From: Flavisphingomonas formosensis
GTDB lineage: Bacteria; Pseudomonadota; Alphaproteobacteria; Sphingomonadales; Sphingomonadaceae
Reading direction: 5' to 3'
NCBI RefSeq assembly: GCF_009755815.1
Contig: NZ_WRPK01000002.1
Coordinates: 620,001 to 684,000 of the forward strand
DNA length: 64,000 bases
The translations under genes were made by a program, and so were the position numbers. Position 1 is the first letter of the stretch; each line of letters starts with the position of its first letter. The notes under the pieces were generated by a model. The model worked only from the letters and a program-made list of their open reading frames with translations. It searched no databases and was not told the DNA's origin. Below are positions 49,129-57,940 of the stretch, piece by piece.

Positions 49129-49450
49129 GGGGAGCTTCTGTTGCTCGGTGCTCCCCGTACCGCCGGAATCCGCTTCTGTTGCCCGGTGCGGCCCGAACCG
49201 CGCTTAAGCCTAGTAACGTCGTCCGTTAGGACTCAGTTACGCGGCAATCGCGAGCGCCTCGTTATCGTTGGCACTTGTGGTTTTGAGCCTTTAACGGGTT
49301 ACTCAGCCCGGGCAAAAATACCGATCCCGTCCACACGTCGATCCTAGTTCGGCCCCGTCAGGAGCCCCCTGAAAGGGGGTTTCTGGTGGAGCCGCCGGGT
49401 ACCGCCCCCGGGTCCGCTGCGTCGAAACGCGGCATCATTTATCGCCATAG
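49129..49450 (-). ncRNA. ssrA: Two-piece (circularly permuted) tmRNA
   Basis: On the minus strand the acceptor piece comes first and ends ACCCGGCGGCTCCACCA with CCA at 49386-49384. A removed spacer with hairpin AGCCCCCTGAAAGGGGGTT follows. The coding piece begins GGGGCCGAACTAGGATCGAC at 49356. The tag frame at 49272-49237 encodes ANDNEALAIAA and a stop. This is the alphaproteobacterial trans-translation RNA, processed into two RNAs that rescue stalled ribosomes. The acceptor and coding starts are read directly; the outer ends (near 49450 and 49129) are estimates. Confidence 0.92.
49135..49201. repeat. Imperfect tandem duplication near the 3' end of the tmRNA coding piece
   Basis: A 29-nt block at 49135-49163 is repeated at 49173-49201 with 25 of 29 identical positions, beginning CTTCTGTTGCYCGGTGC. 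Both copies lie after the tag stop on the minus strand. The first can also form the GGGGAGC/GCTCCCC stem (49129-49156). Confidence 0.65.
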
Positions 49451-49613
49451 CCGGACGAATCCGGCACCGGCCAATATAGGGGCTGTCGCGCGAATGGAAA
49501 GGGCCGCTGCGCCGCCGCTTGCGGCCCCAACCGTCAACTTGGCACCATCGCGTCGCTGACAATAGGTCCTGCCCTTCCCTATCGTTCGGCAAGCCATGTG
49601 AGGGGTCCCGGCC

Positions 49614-50264
49614 ATGATCACCATCCACCACCTGCACAATTCGCGCTCGCACCGCATCCTCTGGCTCATGGAGGAACTGGGCCTGCCTTATGCAGTGAAA
49701 CATTATGAGCGGCATGAGCGGCTGTTCGCGCCACCGGACTATCAGCGGCTGCACGGACTGGGCAAATCGCCGACCATCACCGACGGCGACCGGGTAATCG
49801 CAGAATCCGGCGCAATCATCGAATATGTGATCGAGGTGCATGGCAGCGGGAGGCTCCGCCCGCCGGTCGGCAGCGACGATTGGGTCCGCTATCTGCAATG
49901 GATGCACATGATCGAAGGATCGGTGACGCTGCCTTTCATCCTCGGCATCTATGTCGGCATGCTGGGCGAAGCGGGGAAGCCGCTGCATCCCCGCGTGCAC
50001 GGCGAGATCGACAAGCATTTCGGCTTCATGGAAAGCGAGATGGCGGGACGCGACTTCGTCGTGGGAGACGACCTCACCGGCGCGGACATACAGGCGACCT
50101 TCATCGTCGAATCCGCTTCGCTGCAGGGGTTGCTCGGCGATCGGCCGGCGCTGCTGCGCTATCTTTCGCTGATGCAGCAGCGGCCCGCCTATCGACGCGC
50201 GCTGGAGAAGGGCGGTTCGCACGATCTCGACAGCCTTCGCCCCGGCCTGGCGAAGGCGGAGTGA
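49614..50264 (+). CDS. Glutathione S-transferase family protein
   Basis: 216 residues. The N-terminal thioredoxin-like domain (1 to about 80) begins MITIHHLHNSRSHRILWLMEELGLPY, with the catalytic Ser region SRSHR, and contains KSPTITDGDRVIAESGAIIEYV, the glutathione-binding segment. The helical C-terminal domain contains FVVGDDLTGADIQATFIVES. It is a cytosolic detoxification or isomerase-type enzyme of unknown substrate. GTGAGGGGTC precedes the ATG. It is monocistronic, with a hairpin after the stop. Confidence 0.92.
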   Translation: MITIHHLHNSRSHRILWLMEELGLPYAVKHYERHERLFAPPDYQRLHGLGKSPTITDGDRVIAESGAIIEYVIEVHGSGRLRPPVGSDDWVRYLQWMHMIEGSVTLPFILGIYVGMLGEAGKPLHPRVHGEIDKHFGFMESEMAGRDFVVGDDLTGADIQATFIVESASLQGLLGDRPALLRYLSLMQQRPAYRRALEKGGSHDLDSLRPGLAKAE

Positions 50265-50273
50265 GCCTCAATC

Positions 50274-50306
50274 GTCCCTCATCCCGACGAGGCCGGGATG
50301 AGGGAC
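50274..50306. terminator. Hairpin between convergent GST and mscL genes
   Basis: GTCCCTCATCCCG (50274-50286) and CGGGATGAGGGAC (50294-50306) form a perfect 13-bp stem with a 7-nt loop between two converging genes. The T-tract is poor, so it may terminate both genes or be a repeat-type palindrome. Confidence 0.6.
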
Positions 50307-50310
50307 ATAA

Positions 50311-50745
50311 TTATCCCCGCTTCTTGAGCTCGTCGCGAATCTCGCGCAGCAGCACGACATCGGCGGGCTCGGGCGCCGGCTGGGCAGGCTTCGGCTCTTC
50401 CTTGGGTATCGCGCGATTCACCGCGCGGACGAGCAGGAAGATGATGAAGGCGATGATCAGGAAATTCACGGCTTGGGTGATGAACTCGCCATAGCCGAAC
50501 AGCGGCACGCCCGCCTTCTTGAGCGCCGCATAGTCGGTCGATCCTGCGAGATTGGCGGGAATGGGCCCCATCGCGACGAAATAGCTGGAAAAATCGAGAC
50601 CGCCGAAGATCTTGCCGATGATCGGCATGATGATGTCGTCGGTCAGGGAACTCACGATCTTGCCGAAAGCAGCGCCGATGATCACCGCGACGGCGAGATC
50701 GAGGACGTTGCCTCGATTGATGAAAGCCTTGAATTCCTTGAACAT
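50311..50745 (-). CDS. mscL: Large-conductance mechanosensitive channel MscL
   Basis: 144 residues. The N-terminal helix and TM1 read [44 protein letters not shown], the family's strongest signature. TM2 is [21 protein letters not shown] (about 85-108), followed by a charged cytoplasmic helix with a Pro-rich spacer ([25 protein letters not shown]). It forms an inner-membrane emergency valve under hypo-osmotic shock. The start at 50745 is fixed by the signature; a longer open frame upstream is not real. Confidence 0.97.
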   Translation of the reverse strand: MFKEFKAFINRGNVLDLAVAVIIGAAFGKIVSSLTDDIIMPIIGKIFGGLDFSSYFVAMGPIPANLAGSTDYAALKKAGVPLFGYGEFITQAVNFLIIAFIIFLLVRAVNRAIPKEEPKPAQPAPEPADVVLLREIRDELKKRG

Positions 50746-50865
50746 AAGCGTTTCTCCGCTGCCGTCACTCCCCGCAAATCCATGCTTAACCATTTCGGGG
50801 GGCGATTGCGATAGGCTGTGCCCTCGCCTATCTCTGCGCGACCAACAGCCACTCGGAGTGACTTC

Positions 50866-51450
50866 ATGTCTGCCCGCCGCGCGTTCCTCCTCGCCCCCCT
50901 CGCCGCGCTGTCGCTCAGCGCCTGCGGCCTCAACAGCGTTCCGACCGCGGAGGAAACCGCCAAGGCGAAGTGGGCAAACGTGCAGGCCGACTATCAGCGC
51001 CGGGCCGACCTGATCCCGAATTTGGTGGCAACCGTGAAGGGGTATGCCGCGCAGGAGAAATCGGTGCTGACCGGTGTGACCGAGGCGCGTGCAAAGGCGA
51101 CCTCGATCAACGTGTCCGCCGACGATCTCAAGGATCCGTCCAAGCTGCAGCAATTCGGAGCCGCGCAGGGCGAGCTCAGCCAGGCGCTCGGCCGGCTGCT
51201 TGTCGTCCAGGAAAATTATCCGGAGCTGAAATCCAACGCCAATTTCCTGGCGCTGCAGTCCCAGCTCGAGGGAACGGAGAACCGGATCAACATTTCGATC
51301 AAGGACTATAACGAGGCGGTGCAGGCCTATAACACGCGCATCCGCACCTTCCCCGATGCGATCGGCGCCAAGGTCTTCTACGGCGCAAAACCGATGGCGA
51401 CCTTCCAGGCCTCGACGGCCGCACAGACCGCGCCGACGGTGAGCTTCTGA
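50866..51450 (+). CDS. lemA: LemA family lipoprotein-like protein
   Basis: 194 residues. It starts [24 protein letters not shown], a signal with a lipobox-like LSAC. The LemA body follows: [41 protein letters not shown] and [29 protein letters not shown]. It is a membrane-attached helical bundle of unknown function. It heads a unit with two TPM-domain genes, a standard association. GGAGTGACTTC precedes the ATG. Confidence 0.94.
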   Translation: MSARRAFLLAPLAALSLSACGLNSVPTAEETAKAKWANVQADYQRRADLIPNLVATVKGYAAQEKSVLTGVTEARAKATSINVSADDLKDPSKLQQFGAAQGELSQALGRLLVVQENYPELKSNANFLALQSQLEGTENRINISIKDYNEAVQAYNTRIRTFPDAIGAKVFYGAKPMATFQASTAAQTAPTVSF

Positions 51451-51460
51451 GGCCAGGGCC

Positions 51461-52279
51461 ATGCCGCTCGGCAGCCTGCATGCACGCACCGGCCTCTTCT
51501 GGCCGCTGCTGCTCCTCCTCTGCTTTTGTGCCGTGCTGCCGGCGCAGGCGCAGACTTTCCCCCCGCTGACCGGACATGTCGTCGACCAGGCCAATATCCT
51601 GACGCCCGAGCAGCGCGCGGCGCTGGATGCCAGGCTGCAGGCGCAGGAGAAGCAGAGCGGACACCAGCTCGTCGTCGCGACCATCGCTGATCTCCAGGGC
51701 TATCCGATCGAGGATTATGGCTATCGGCTCGGCCGCAGCTGGGCGATCGGCCAGAAGGGACTCAACGACGGCCTGATCCTGATCGTCGCGCCCAAGGACC
51801 GGCGCGTGCGGATCGAGGTGGGTTATGGGCTGGAACCGGTCGTCACCGACGCCCTCTCCAGCGTGATCATCAACAGCCAGATCGTGCCCGCGTTCAAAGC
51901 CGGCGACATGGCCGGCGGCATCAACGCCGCGGTCGACGCGCTGAGCGGCCTTATCAAGCTGCCGCCCGACCAGGCGCAAGCGCGCGCCAAGGCGATGGTC
52001 GACAAGGCACAGCAGGAGCGCGGCGGCGATATCCCCTTTTCGTTGATCTTCTGGGGCATCGTGCTGGCAGTGATCGTCCTGTCGATGCTGCGCCGCAGGG
52101 CGGGAGGCCAACGCTATGGCGGCGGCCCGATCATCCTCTGGGGCCCGGGCTCCGGCGGCGGCTGGGGAGGTGGCAGCGGCTGGAGTGGCGGCGGCGGCGG
52201 TTGGGGCGGTGGCGACGGCGGTGGCTTCTCCGGCGGTGGCGGCTCTTTCGGCGGCGGGGGCGCATCGGGCGGATGGTGA
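51461..52279 (+). CDS. TPM-domain (YgcG-like) membrane protein
   Basis: 272 residues. A signal peptide ends near residue 31 (CAVLPAQAQ). The TPM domain (about 35-165) has [27 protein letters not shown] and [24 protein letters not shown]. One membrane helix is near 190-207 ([19 protein letters not shown]). The last 60 residues are an extreme Gly/Ser/Trp-rich tail, as in other YgcG proteins. The TPM domain has been implicated in photosystem II repair in plants, but its bacterial role is unclear. It lies 10 bp after lemA and overlaps the next gene. Confidence 0.93.
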   Translation: MPLGSLHARTGLFWPLLLLLCFCAVLPAQAQTFPPLTGHVVDQANILTPEQRAALDARLQAQEKQSGHQLVVATIADLQGYPIEDYGYRLGRSWAIGQKGLNDGLILIVAPKDRRVRIEVGYGLEPVVTDALSSVIINSQIVPAFKAGDMAGGINAAVDALSGLIKLPPDQAQARAKAMVDKAQQERGGDIPFSLIFWGIVLAVIVLSMLRRRAGGQRYGGGPIILWGPGSGGGWGGGSGWSGGGGGWGGGDGGGFSGGGGSFGGGGASGGW

Positions 52280-52953
52280 GCGTGCGGTTCACGGAAGGCG
52301 AGATCCAGCGCGTGACGGAAGCCGTCACGCGCGCGGAAGCCGATACCGACGGCGAGATCGTCACCATCATCACCGCCTCATCGGACGCCTATCGCGACGT
52401 CGCGCTGCTCTGGGCGACGCTGGTGATGTTCCTGGCGCTGGCGGTGATCGCAGGCTGGCCGGATTTCTATCTTGGCCTGGTCGACCGGCTCTGGCCAGGC
52501 TGGCATCCGGTGTGGACGCCGCGCGAGCTGCTGGCGATGCTGTTCGCCGTGCTGGCGCTGAAATTCCTCGTCGCCCGGCTGATCCTCGGCTGGATGCCGC
52601 TGCGCATCGCGCTGACGCCCGGCGCGGTGAAGGCGCATCGCGTGCGCCAGCGCGCCGTCGCCTGCTTCAAGGTGGGCACCGAACGGCGCACGGTGGGCCG
52701 GACGGGCGTGCTCCTCTATCTCTCGCTTGCCGAGCACCGGGCCGAGATCATCGCCGACGCGGCGCTGCACGGCAAGGTCACGCCGGAAAGCTGGGGCGAG
52801 GCGATGGCCGCGCTGATCGAGGGCATCCGTGCCGGTCGCCCGGGTGAGGGTATGGCAGCCGCAGTCGAACGCGTAGGCCGTGTATTGGCCGAACATCTGC
52901 CGAGATCGGCAGACGACACCAACGAACTTCCAGACAGGCTGATAGTGCTGTGA
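52273..52953 (+). CDS. Second TPM-domain membrane protein
   Basis: 226 residues from the ATG at 52273, which overlaps the preceding stop by 7 bp. It starts VRFTEGEIQRVTEAVTRAEADTDGEIVTIITASSDAY, the compact TPM form. Two membrane helices are near 40-60 and 80-105. VKAHRVRQRAVACFKVGTERRTVGRTGVLLYLSLAEHRAEIIADA is characteristic of this family. With lemA and the first TPM protein it forms a conserved three-gene unit. The nudix gene overlaps its stop by 4 bp. Confidence 0.9.
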   Translation: MVSVRFTEGEIQRVTEAVTRAEADTDGEIVTIITASSDAYRDVALLWATLVMFLALAVIAGWPDFYLGLVDRLWPGWHPVWTPRELLAMLFAVLALKFLVARLILGWMPLRIALTPGAVKAHRVRQRAVACFKVGTERRTVGRTGVLLYLSLAEHRAEIIADAALHGKVTPESWGEAMAALIEGIRAGRPGEGMAAAVERVGRVLAEHLPRSADDTNELPDRLIVL

Positions 52954-53477
52954 GCGAAACGATCGAGACGATGTGGGAAGGTCGCTTCATCGCGGCCTAT
53001 CGGGAAGGCAAATGGGAATATGTCGGGCGCGCGCGCGGCATAAAGGCGGCGGTGCTGCTGGCGATCGACGATGCGCCGGACGGACGGCACGTCCTCCTCG
53101 TCGAGCAGTTTCGGGTGCCGTTGAAGACGCACACGCTGGAACTGCCGGCGGGCCTCGTCGGCGACGAGACCGACAATGAGGATACCGAGCTCGCCGCGGC
53201 ACGCGAGCTGGAGGAGGAAACCGGCTATCGCGCCGGCCGGATCGAGGTGATCGGCGCCTTCGCCTCGTCACCGGGCATGGTATCCGAGACCTTCACGCTG
53301 ATGAAGGCCACCCAATTGGAGAAAGTGAGCGAGGGCGGCGGCGTCGATGGCGAGAATATCGTCGTCCACCGCGTGCCCGTCTCCGGCATTGCCGATTTCA
53401 TAGCCGCCAAGCGCACCGAAGGCGTGGTGATGGACGTGAAATTGCTGACGCTGCTCGGTCCGCTGCTGCTGGCGTGA
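52950..53477 (+). CDS. NUDIX hydrolase (ADP-ribose pyrophosphatase-like)
   Basis: 175 residues from GTG at 52950, overlapping the TPM gene by 4 bp. The Nudix box reads ELAAARELEEETGY near 70-85, preceded by the VEQFRVPLKTHTLELPAGLVGDE block typical of ADP-sugar pyrophosphatases. The Nudix loop seems longer than standard before the REUxEExGU helix. It probably hydrolyses ADP-ribose or another nucleotide sugar. It is the last gene of the lemA-TPM unit. Confidence 0.9.
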   Translation: MSETIETMWEGRFIAAYREGKWEYVGRARGIKAAVLLAIDDAPDGRHVLLVEQFRVPLKTHTLELPAGLVGDETDNEDTELAAARELEEETGYRAGRIEVIGAFASSPGMVSETFTLMKATQLEKVSEGGGVDGENIVVHRVPVSGIADFIAAKRTEGVVMDVKLLTLLGPLLLA

Positions 53478-53485
53478 CCTTCCAA

Positions 53486-53507
53486 ATCCTCTCCTGCGGG
53501 GGAGGAT
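53486..53507. repeat. Intergenic hairpin after the nudix gene
   Basis: ATCCTC (53486-53491) pairs with GAGGAT (53502-53507), and inner C and G bases extend the stem. It lies between two convergent genes and resembles the other C/T-rich palindromes at 21627 and 41657. Confidence 0.4.
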
Positions 53508-53516
53508 AGGCCCGCC

Positions 53517-53798
53517 TTATTTGAAGTTGTCCGCGTAAGCCTGGAGCTTCAGCGTGCGCTGCGGCGCAGGGATCACCGTCGCCTCCAGGCCTTCGCGCGT
53601 GGCATAGGCCCTGGCGGCATCCAGCGTCGGAAAGCTCAGCCGGACCTGGCCCAGCGTGTCGCCCGAGCCGGCCCAGCCGGTCAGCGGATCGGGCTGCTTC
53701 GGCTCGGCGGGCTCATATTCGAGCAGCCACTGGCCGGTGCGGGCACGGCCCGACTGCATGCTGTTCTTGACCCGCTGGTAGATGCGCGCCGCCGTCAT
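53517..53798 (-). CDS. NADH dehydrogenase accessory subunit (NDUFS4/ETC complex I subunit family)
   Basis: 93 residues. MTAARIYQRVKNSMQSGRARTGQWLLEYEP and GWAGSGDTLGQVRLSFPTLDAARAYATREG match the alphaproteobacterial homologue of mitochondrial complex I subunit NDUFS4 (the 18-kDa AQDQ subunit). It probably associates with complex I; the nuo genes are elsewhere. A GAGGG site precedes the ATG at 53798. Confidence 0.92.
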   Translation of the reverse strand: MTAARIYQRVKNSMQSGRARTGQWLLEYEPAEPKQPDPLTGWAGSGDTLGQVRLSFPTLDAARAYATREGLEATVIPAPQRTLKLQAYADNFK

Positions 53799-53848
53799 GA
53801 AACCCTCGCTGTTAGCAGGTGCGGAATTGCGCGCCGGCTCGGGATTCG

Positions 53849-56320
53849 TCAAGCCTTGCCGGCCATGCGGGCATCCGCTTTCTTGGTGCGGAGCGTCGGA
53901 TCGGCGGCGGCGGGATCGTCGGGCCAGGGGTGACGCGGATAGCGGCCGCGCATCTCCTTCGCCACGGCCGCCCAGCTTCCAGCCCAGAAGCCGGGCAGAT
54001 CGCGCGTCGTCTGGATCGGCCGGCCGGCGGGCGAAGTCAGCCGCAGCACGAGCGGCACGCGCCCGTCCGCGATCGTCGGATGGCGGGTGAGGCCGAACAG
54101 CGCCTGCACGCGCAGTTCCACCGCCGGGCCGCCCTCCGCCGCATAGTCGATCGCATGGCGGCTGCCATAGGGCGAGGCGAACTCGGCCGGCGCGATACGA
54201 TCGAGCGTGTGGCGGCCATCCCAGCCCAGCCGCGCATCCAGCGCACCGATCAACGCGCCCGGCGCGATGTCGCCGAGCCGTCGCTTGCCCTCCAGCAACG
54301 GCGGCAGCCACTCGTCGAGATCGCCCAGCAGCGCCTCGTCGCCAAAATCTCCGGCAAAGCCGTGGCTCGCCGCAAAGGCCATGCGGGCGCGTAGCGCCGC
54401 AGCCGAGTCCGGCCAGGGCAGCAGCCCGAGGCCATGTTTGCGCACCCCCTCCAGCAGGGCCTCCGCGATCGCCGCCGGGTCGGGCCGATCGTCCGGCCCT
54501 CCGCCGAGCCGAACAGAGCCGAGCCGCCGTTCGCGCCGCGCCTCGACGCCGCCGGTTGCCGCATCGAAGCGGATGCTGCGCAGCGTCTCGATGCGATCGG
54601 CGAAAAGCTGCTCGATCGCCGCCTGGTCGATCGGTGCGGCGGAAAGGATGCGGGCTCCGGATGCCGCGCCCTGGATCTCCGCAACGGCCAGCCAGTCCTC
54701 GCGTGCAAGCGGCGAAAGCGGATCCAGCCGGAAACCGCGCCCGCCGACCGACAGCCAGTCCTCGCCCGAGGCGCCGCGGCGGCGCGAGATGCGATCGGGG
54801 AAAGCCAGCGCCACGCAGGCACCGATCGCTGCATCCTCGTTCCGCGGCCGCTCGCCCACCGGGCCGGCGGCCATGCGCTCCCAGCGCCGCGCGAGCCCGC
54901 GCGCAGCCTCCGCCCGCTTGCCGCGTTCGCCCCGCCAGCGCCGCAGCCGAAGCTCGATGTCCGCGTCGTTGCCGCCAAGCCCGCGCTCCGACAGCAGCAC
55001 CGCGACCTCCGCCGCGCCGCGCAGCCAGCCCCGCTCCCTTGCGGCGAGCATCATGTGGCCCAGCCGGGGCGGCAGCGGCAACCCGGCGATCGCGCGGCCA
55101 TGCGCCGTCGGCCGCCCATCTGCATCGAGCGCGCCGAGCGCCGCGAGGCGCGCCCGTGCCTCGGCCAGCGCAGCCGGCGGCGGCGGATCGAGCCAGGCGA
55201 GCGTCGCGGGATCGCCGACGCCCCAGATCGCACAGTCGAGCAGCAGGGCGGACAGATCCGCCTCCATGATCTCCGGCGGATCGAAGCGCGGCAAGCCTGC
55301 CGTCGCGGCCTCCTCCCACAACCGGTACACGGTCCCGGGCGCCTGGCGGCCGGCACGGCCGGCACGTTGCGTGGCGGCAGCTTGGCTCACCCGCTCCGTG
55401 ACCAGCCGGGTCATCCCCGCCGCACGATCATAGCGCGGACGGCGGGCGAGCCCCGAATCGACGACGATGCGCACCCCGTCGAGCGTCAGACTGGTCTCGG
55501 CGATGCTCGTCGCCAGCACGATCTTGCGCATGCCCGCCGCGGCAGGCGCAATCGCGGCGCGCTGCTCGGCGGGATCCAGCGTGCCGTGCAGGCGGTGAAG
55601 CGCGATGTCGGCCGGCAATCCGGCCAGCCGCTCGGCCGTTCGCTCGATCTCCGCGACGCCGGGCAGGAAAGCGAGCAGCCCCCCATCGGCTTCGGCCAGT
55701 GCCCGCCGTATCGACGCCGCCATTGCATCCTCGATGCGCTGCTCGGCCGATCGGCCGAGATAGCGGATGTCGATCGGATGGCTGCGTCCTTCGCTCTCGA
55801 TCGTCGGCGCGCCGCCCATCAGCGCGCCGAAACGTACGCCGTCGAGCGTCGCGGACATGGCGACGAGGCGGAGCTCCGGACGTAGCGCGGCCTTTGCGTC
55901 GAGCGCGAGGGCGAGACCGAAATCGCTGTCCAGACTGCGCTCGTGCACCTCGTCGAACAGCACGGCCGAAACGCCCGGCAGCTCGGGATCGGCCTGGATC
56001 CGGTTGCGGAAGATGCCCTCGGTCAGCACCAATATGCGGGTCTCCCGCGACTGGCGGCTGTCGAGCCGCGTGGCATAGCCGATCCGGCCGCCCACCGGCT
56101 CGCCGGCCAGCGCTGCCATCCGCTCGGCCGCCGCCCGCGCTGCGAGCCGGCGCGGCGACAGGAGCAGGATCTGCCCATCGCACCAGGGTTCGGCCAGTAA
56201 GGCCGGCGCCACCGCCGTCGTCTTGCCGGCGCCGGGAGGCGCCACGAGAACGGCATTGCTCCCGCCACGCAGGGCGGCAAGCAGATCGGGAAGGACGGCA
56301 TGGATCGGAAGGTCGCTCAC
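53849..56320 (-). CDS. hrpB: ATP-dependent RNA helicase HrpB
   Basis: 823 residues, the usual HrpB length. It is a DEAH-box helicase of unclear physiological role. Walker A is APPGAGKTTAV near 25-35. The DEVH box is LFDEVHERSLDSDFG near 125. SATLDGVRF is motif III. QRAGRAGRQAPGTVYRLW near 325 is motif VI. The C-terminal HrpB-specific domain ends with GRYPRHPWPDDPAAADPTLRTKK, which is characteristic. It overlaps the upstream cupin gene by 4 bp (ATGA). Confidence 0.95.
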   Translation of the reverse strand: MSDLPIHAVLPDLLAALRGGSNAVLVAPPGAGKTTAVAPALLAEPWCDGQILLLSPRRLAARAAAERMAALAGEPVGGRIGYATRLDSRQSRETRILVLTEGIFRNRIQADPELPGVSAVLFDEVHERSLDSDFGLALALDAKAALRPELRLVAMSATLDGVRFGALMGGAPTIESEGRSHPIDIRYLGRSAEQRIEDAMAASIRRALAEADGGLLAFLPGVAEIERTAERLAGLPADIALHRLHGTLDPAEQRAAIAPAAAGMRKIVLATSIAETSLTLDGVRIVVDSGLARRPRYDRAAGMTRLVTERVSQAAATQRAGRAGRQAPGTVYRLWEEAATAGLPRFDPPEIMEADLSALLLDCAIWGVGDPATLAWLDPPPPAALAEARARLAALGALDADGRPTAHGRAIAGLPLPPRLGHMMLAARERGWLRGAAEVAVLLSERGLGGNDADIELRLRRWRGERGKRAEAARGLARRWERMAAGPVGERPRNEDAAIGACVALAFPDRISRRRGASGEDWLSVGGRGFRLDPLSPLAREDWLAVAEIQGAASGARILSAAPIDQAAIEQLFADRIETLRSIRFDAATGGVEARRERRLGSVRLGGGPDDRPDPAAIAEALLEGVRKHGLGLLPWPDSAAALRARMAFAASHGFAGDFGDEALLGDLDEWLPPLLEGKRRLGDIAPGALIGALDARLGWDGRHTLDRIAPAEFASPYGSRHAIDYAAEGGPAVELRVQALFGLTRHPTIADGRVPLVLRLTSPAGRPIQTTRDLPGFWAGSWAAVAKEMRGRYPRHPWPDDPAAADPTLRTKKADARMAGKA

Positions 56321-56778
56321 CGCCCTCCCTTAGCGACGTCTGCCCCTATTGCGCGAGCTGGCTGCCACCCCTCCGGCGCCAGGCTGAAACCAGCGAATTC
56401 GAAACCTGGGCTGACGATGCAGGATACCAGCGTCCAATCCCGATCCGCCACCGCCGCCTGCCATTCGCCGGGATGGATGAGATGCTGCGGCGTCTCGCCA
56501 GCCAGTACGTCGCCGCCCAGCCGCACCATATGCGGGGGAGCCGCTTCGTCCCACGTCTTCAGGAGCAGCGGGCTGCCCGCATGCCAAAGCCAAAGTTCCG
56601 CCGCATCGACGCGGTGCCAGTGCGATTTTTGGCCGGATTCGAGCAGGAAGAGGATCGCCGTCGCGCTGGCGCGCACGCCAGCCGGCGCATCGGCGCGCCA
56701 CGTCTCGCGATACCATCCGCCTTCTGGATGAGGCGCGAGGCCAAGCCGCGCGATGATCGCCTGCGCATCGTCTTGCAT
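56317..56778 (-). CDS. Cupin-fold protein (DUF985/cupin_5)
   Basis: 153 residues from the ATG at 56778. The sequence IIARLGLAPHPEGGWYRETWRAD, FLLESGQKSHWHRVDAAELWLWHAG and LVSCIVSPGFEFAGFSLAPEGW is typical of the YML079w-like DUF985 cupins. His residues of a possible metal or ligand site are in SHWHRVDAAE. The catalytic role is unknown. An alternative ATG lies 33 bp upstream. It overlaps hrpB by 4 bp. Confidence 0.9.
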   Translation of the reverse strand: MQDDAQAIIARLGLAPHPEGGWYRETWRADAPAGVRASATAILFLLESGQKSHWHRVDAAELWLWHAGSPLLLKTWDEAAPPHMVRLGGDVLAGETPQHLIHPGEWQAAVADRDWTLVSCIVSPGFEFAGFSLAPEGWQPARAIGADVAKGGR

Positions 56779-56813
56779 GCCGCCGATCCTATCGCGCGCC
56801 GGCACAAACAAAC

Positions 56814-56843
56814 AGGGCGCGCATCAAGGGAGATGCGCGCCCT
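56814..56843 (-). terminator. Hairpin downstream of the 220-aa lipoprotein gene
   Basis: AGGGCGCGCATC (56814-56825) and GATGCGCGCCCT (56832-56843) form a perfect 12-bp stem with a 6-nt loop. On the minus strand it is followed by GTTTGTTTGTG, a T-rich tract, so it likely terminates the gene that ends at 56937. Confidence 0.7.
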
Positions 56844-56936
56844 GCATTTGGGGCCGCCAGAGGGGGCTGATGGGCGGCTGACGACCATTTGGCTCCGCCA
56901 TGTTGCGGGCCGATTTCACGGCTGAAATGATCGCAC

Positions 56937-57599
56937 CTATGCTGCGGGCACCGGTTTCAGCTTGGCGGCATCGATATGCCAGCGGCGCTGCTCGGCGGTC
57001 GACCCCGGCACGTCGTTCACCCGACGCAGCGTGTAGCTTCCGGTGAAGCGCTGCGCGGTGCCGTCCTTGAGCGTCGCCCTCACCGTCACCGGCACTTCCA
57101 CGAAGATCGATCCTGCCGCGCCCTCCGGATCACCGGGCGCGCCGACCTCGGCATGGGTCTCTGCAGTCGAGGCGAAACCGGCAGCGAACTGCATCTGCGT
57201 CTTGCCGCTGCGTTTGCCGCCGTCCCCCCATAGCGCCCAGGCTTCCCGATATTTGCCCTGCTCGAGCAACGCATAATAGGTCTCGACGACGGTAGCTGCC
57301 GCCTGAGCGGAATCGGGTTTCGCCGGCATCTCGGGCAGCGACGCAGCCGCCGTATCGGGCGCGGCGACCGCGGATGCCGCGTCGGCTGCCGCCGCCGTGT
57401 CTGCCGCGCTCGGGGTCGCGTCCGGCACGGCCGAATCGGGTCTGCCGGACAGCGCGGATGCCTCGTTGGCCGGACTGTCACCGGCATTGACGACCGTCGC
57501 GACCGGCGGCGGCCCGCTCTCATCCTTGCTGGCCGGCTTGCCGCAGGCGGCGAGAGCGAGCGCAAGCGCGATGGGGGTAAGAATCATCCGATGGGTCAT
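56937..57599 (-). CDS. Lipoprotein with Ala-rich linker and NTF2-like C-terminus
   Basis: 220 residues. The lipobox LALAACGK places the lipidated Cys near residue 19. A low-complexity linker rich in Ala, Asp, Ser and Pro (about 25-95) follows. The C-terminal 120 residues (AATVVETYYALLEQGKYREAWALWGDGGKRSG...FVEVPVTVRATLKDGTAQRFTGSYTLRRVND) look like an NTF2/SnoaL-type domain. No enzyme residues can be named. It is upstream of a hairpin terminator and near two other envelope genes. Confidence 0.82.
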   Translation of the reverse strand: MTHRMILTPIALALALAACGKPASKDESGPPPVATVVNAGDSPANEASALSGRPDSAVPDATPSAADTAAAADAASAVAAPDTAAASLPEMPAKPDSAQAAATVVETYYALLEQGKYREAWALWGDGGKRSGKTQMQFAAGFASTAETHAEVGAPGDPEGAAGSIFVEVPVTVRATLKDGTAQRFTGSYTLRRVNDVPGSTAEQRRWHIDAAKLKPVPAA

Positions 57600-57622
57600 G
57601 CCGGCGGCAACGTCCGGCCGCC

Positions 57623-57844
57623 CTATAATATCCCGCCGCCCAGCATCAGCCGCAGCACGCCGATCGCGACGACGACGATGTTGAGGTTGCGACCGCTGGT
57701 GTGGCTCGAGAACAGGCCAATGACGAGGCCGATCACGGCCAGCGGAATGATGAACCAGTTCGCCCAGCCGAGCAGCGGGATGAACGCGACCAGCGCGAGC
57801 ACCAGGCTCACCGCGCCGATGAAGAGGGAGATGAGGTTGAACAT
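57623..57844 (-). CDS. Small inner-membrane protein, 73 aa
   Basis: Almost entirely hydrophobic: FNLISLFIGAVSLVLALVAFI, then WANWFIIPLAVIGLVIGLFSS, then IVVVAIGVLRLMLGGGIL, giving two or three membrane helices. No known family is recognised with confidence; small DUF4190-like proteins have this layout. It lies 23 bp upstream of the lipoprotein gene at 56937-57599 on the same strand, so the two are probably cotranscribed. Confidence 0.75.
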   Translation of the reverse strand: MFNLISLFIGAVSLVLALVAFIPLLGWANWFIIPLAVIGLVIGLFSSHTSGRNLNIVVVAIGVLRLMLGGGIL

Positions 57845-57940
57845 GACGCCAATATGGGGGCGCCCTCCCCAGCTTCGCAAGCTCAAACTGTGTTGCCACC
57901 ATAATACAGCATGGCTAAGCTGTCGGAAAAGGAGAGTAGA

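Noticed and set aside
53517-55319. A 600-codon minus-strand frame joining the complex I subunit to part of hrpB
   Set aside because: Only its last 93 codons correspond to a real protein. The upstream part is an out-of-frame reading of hrpB.
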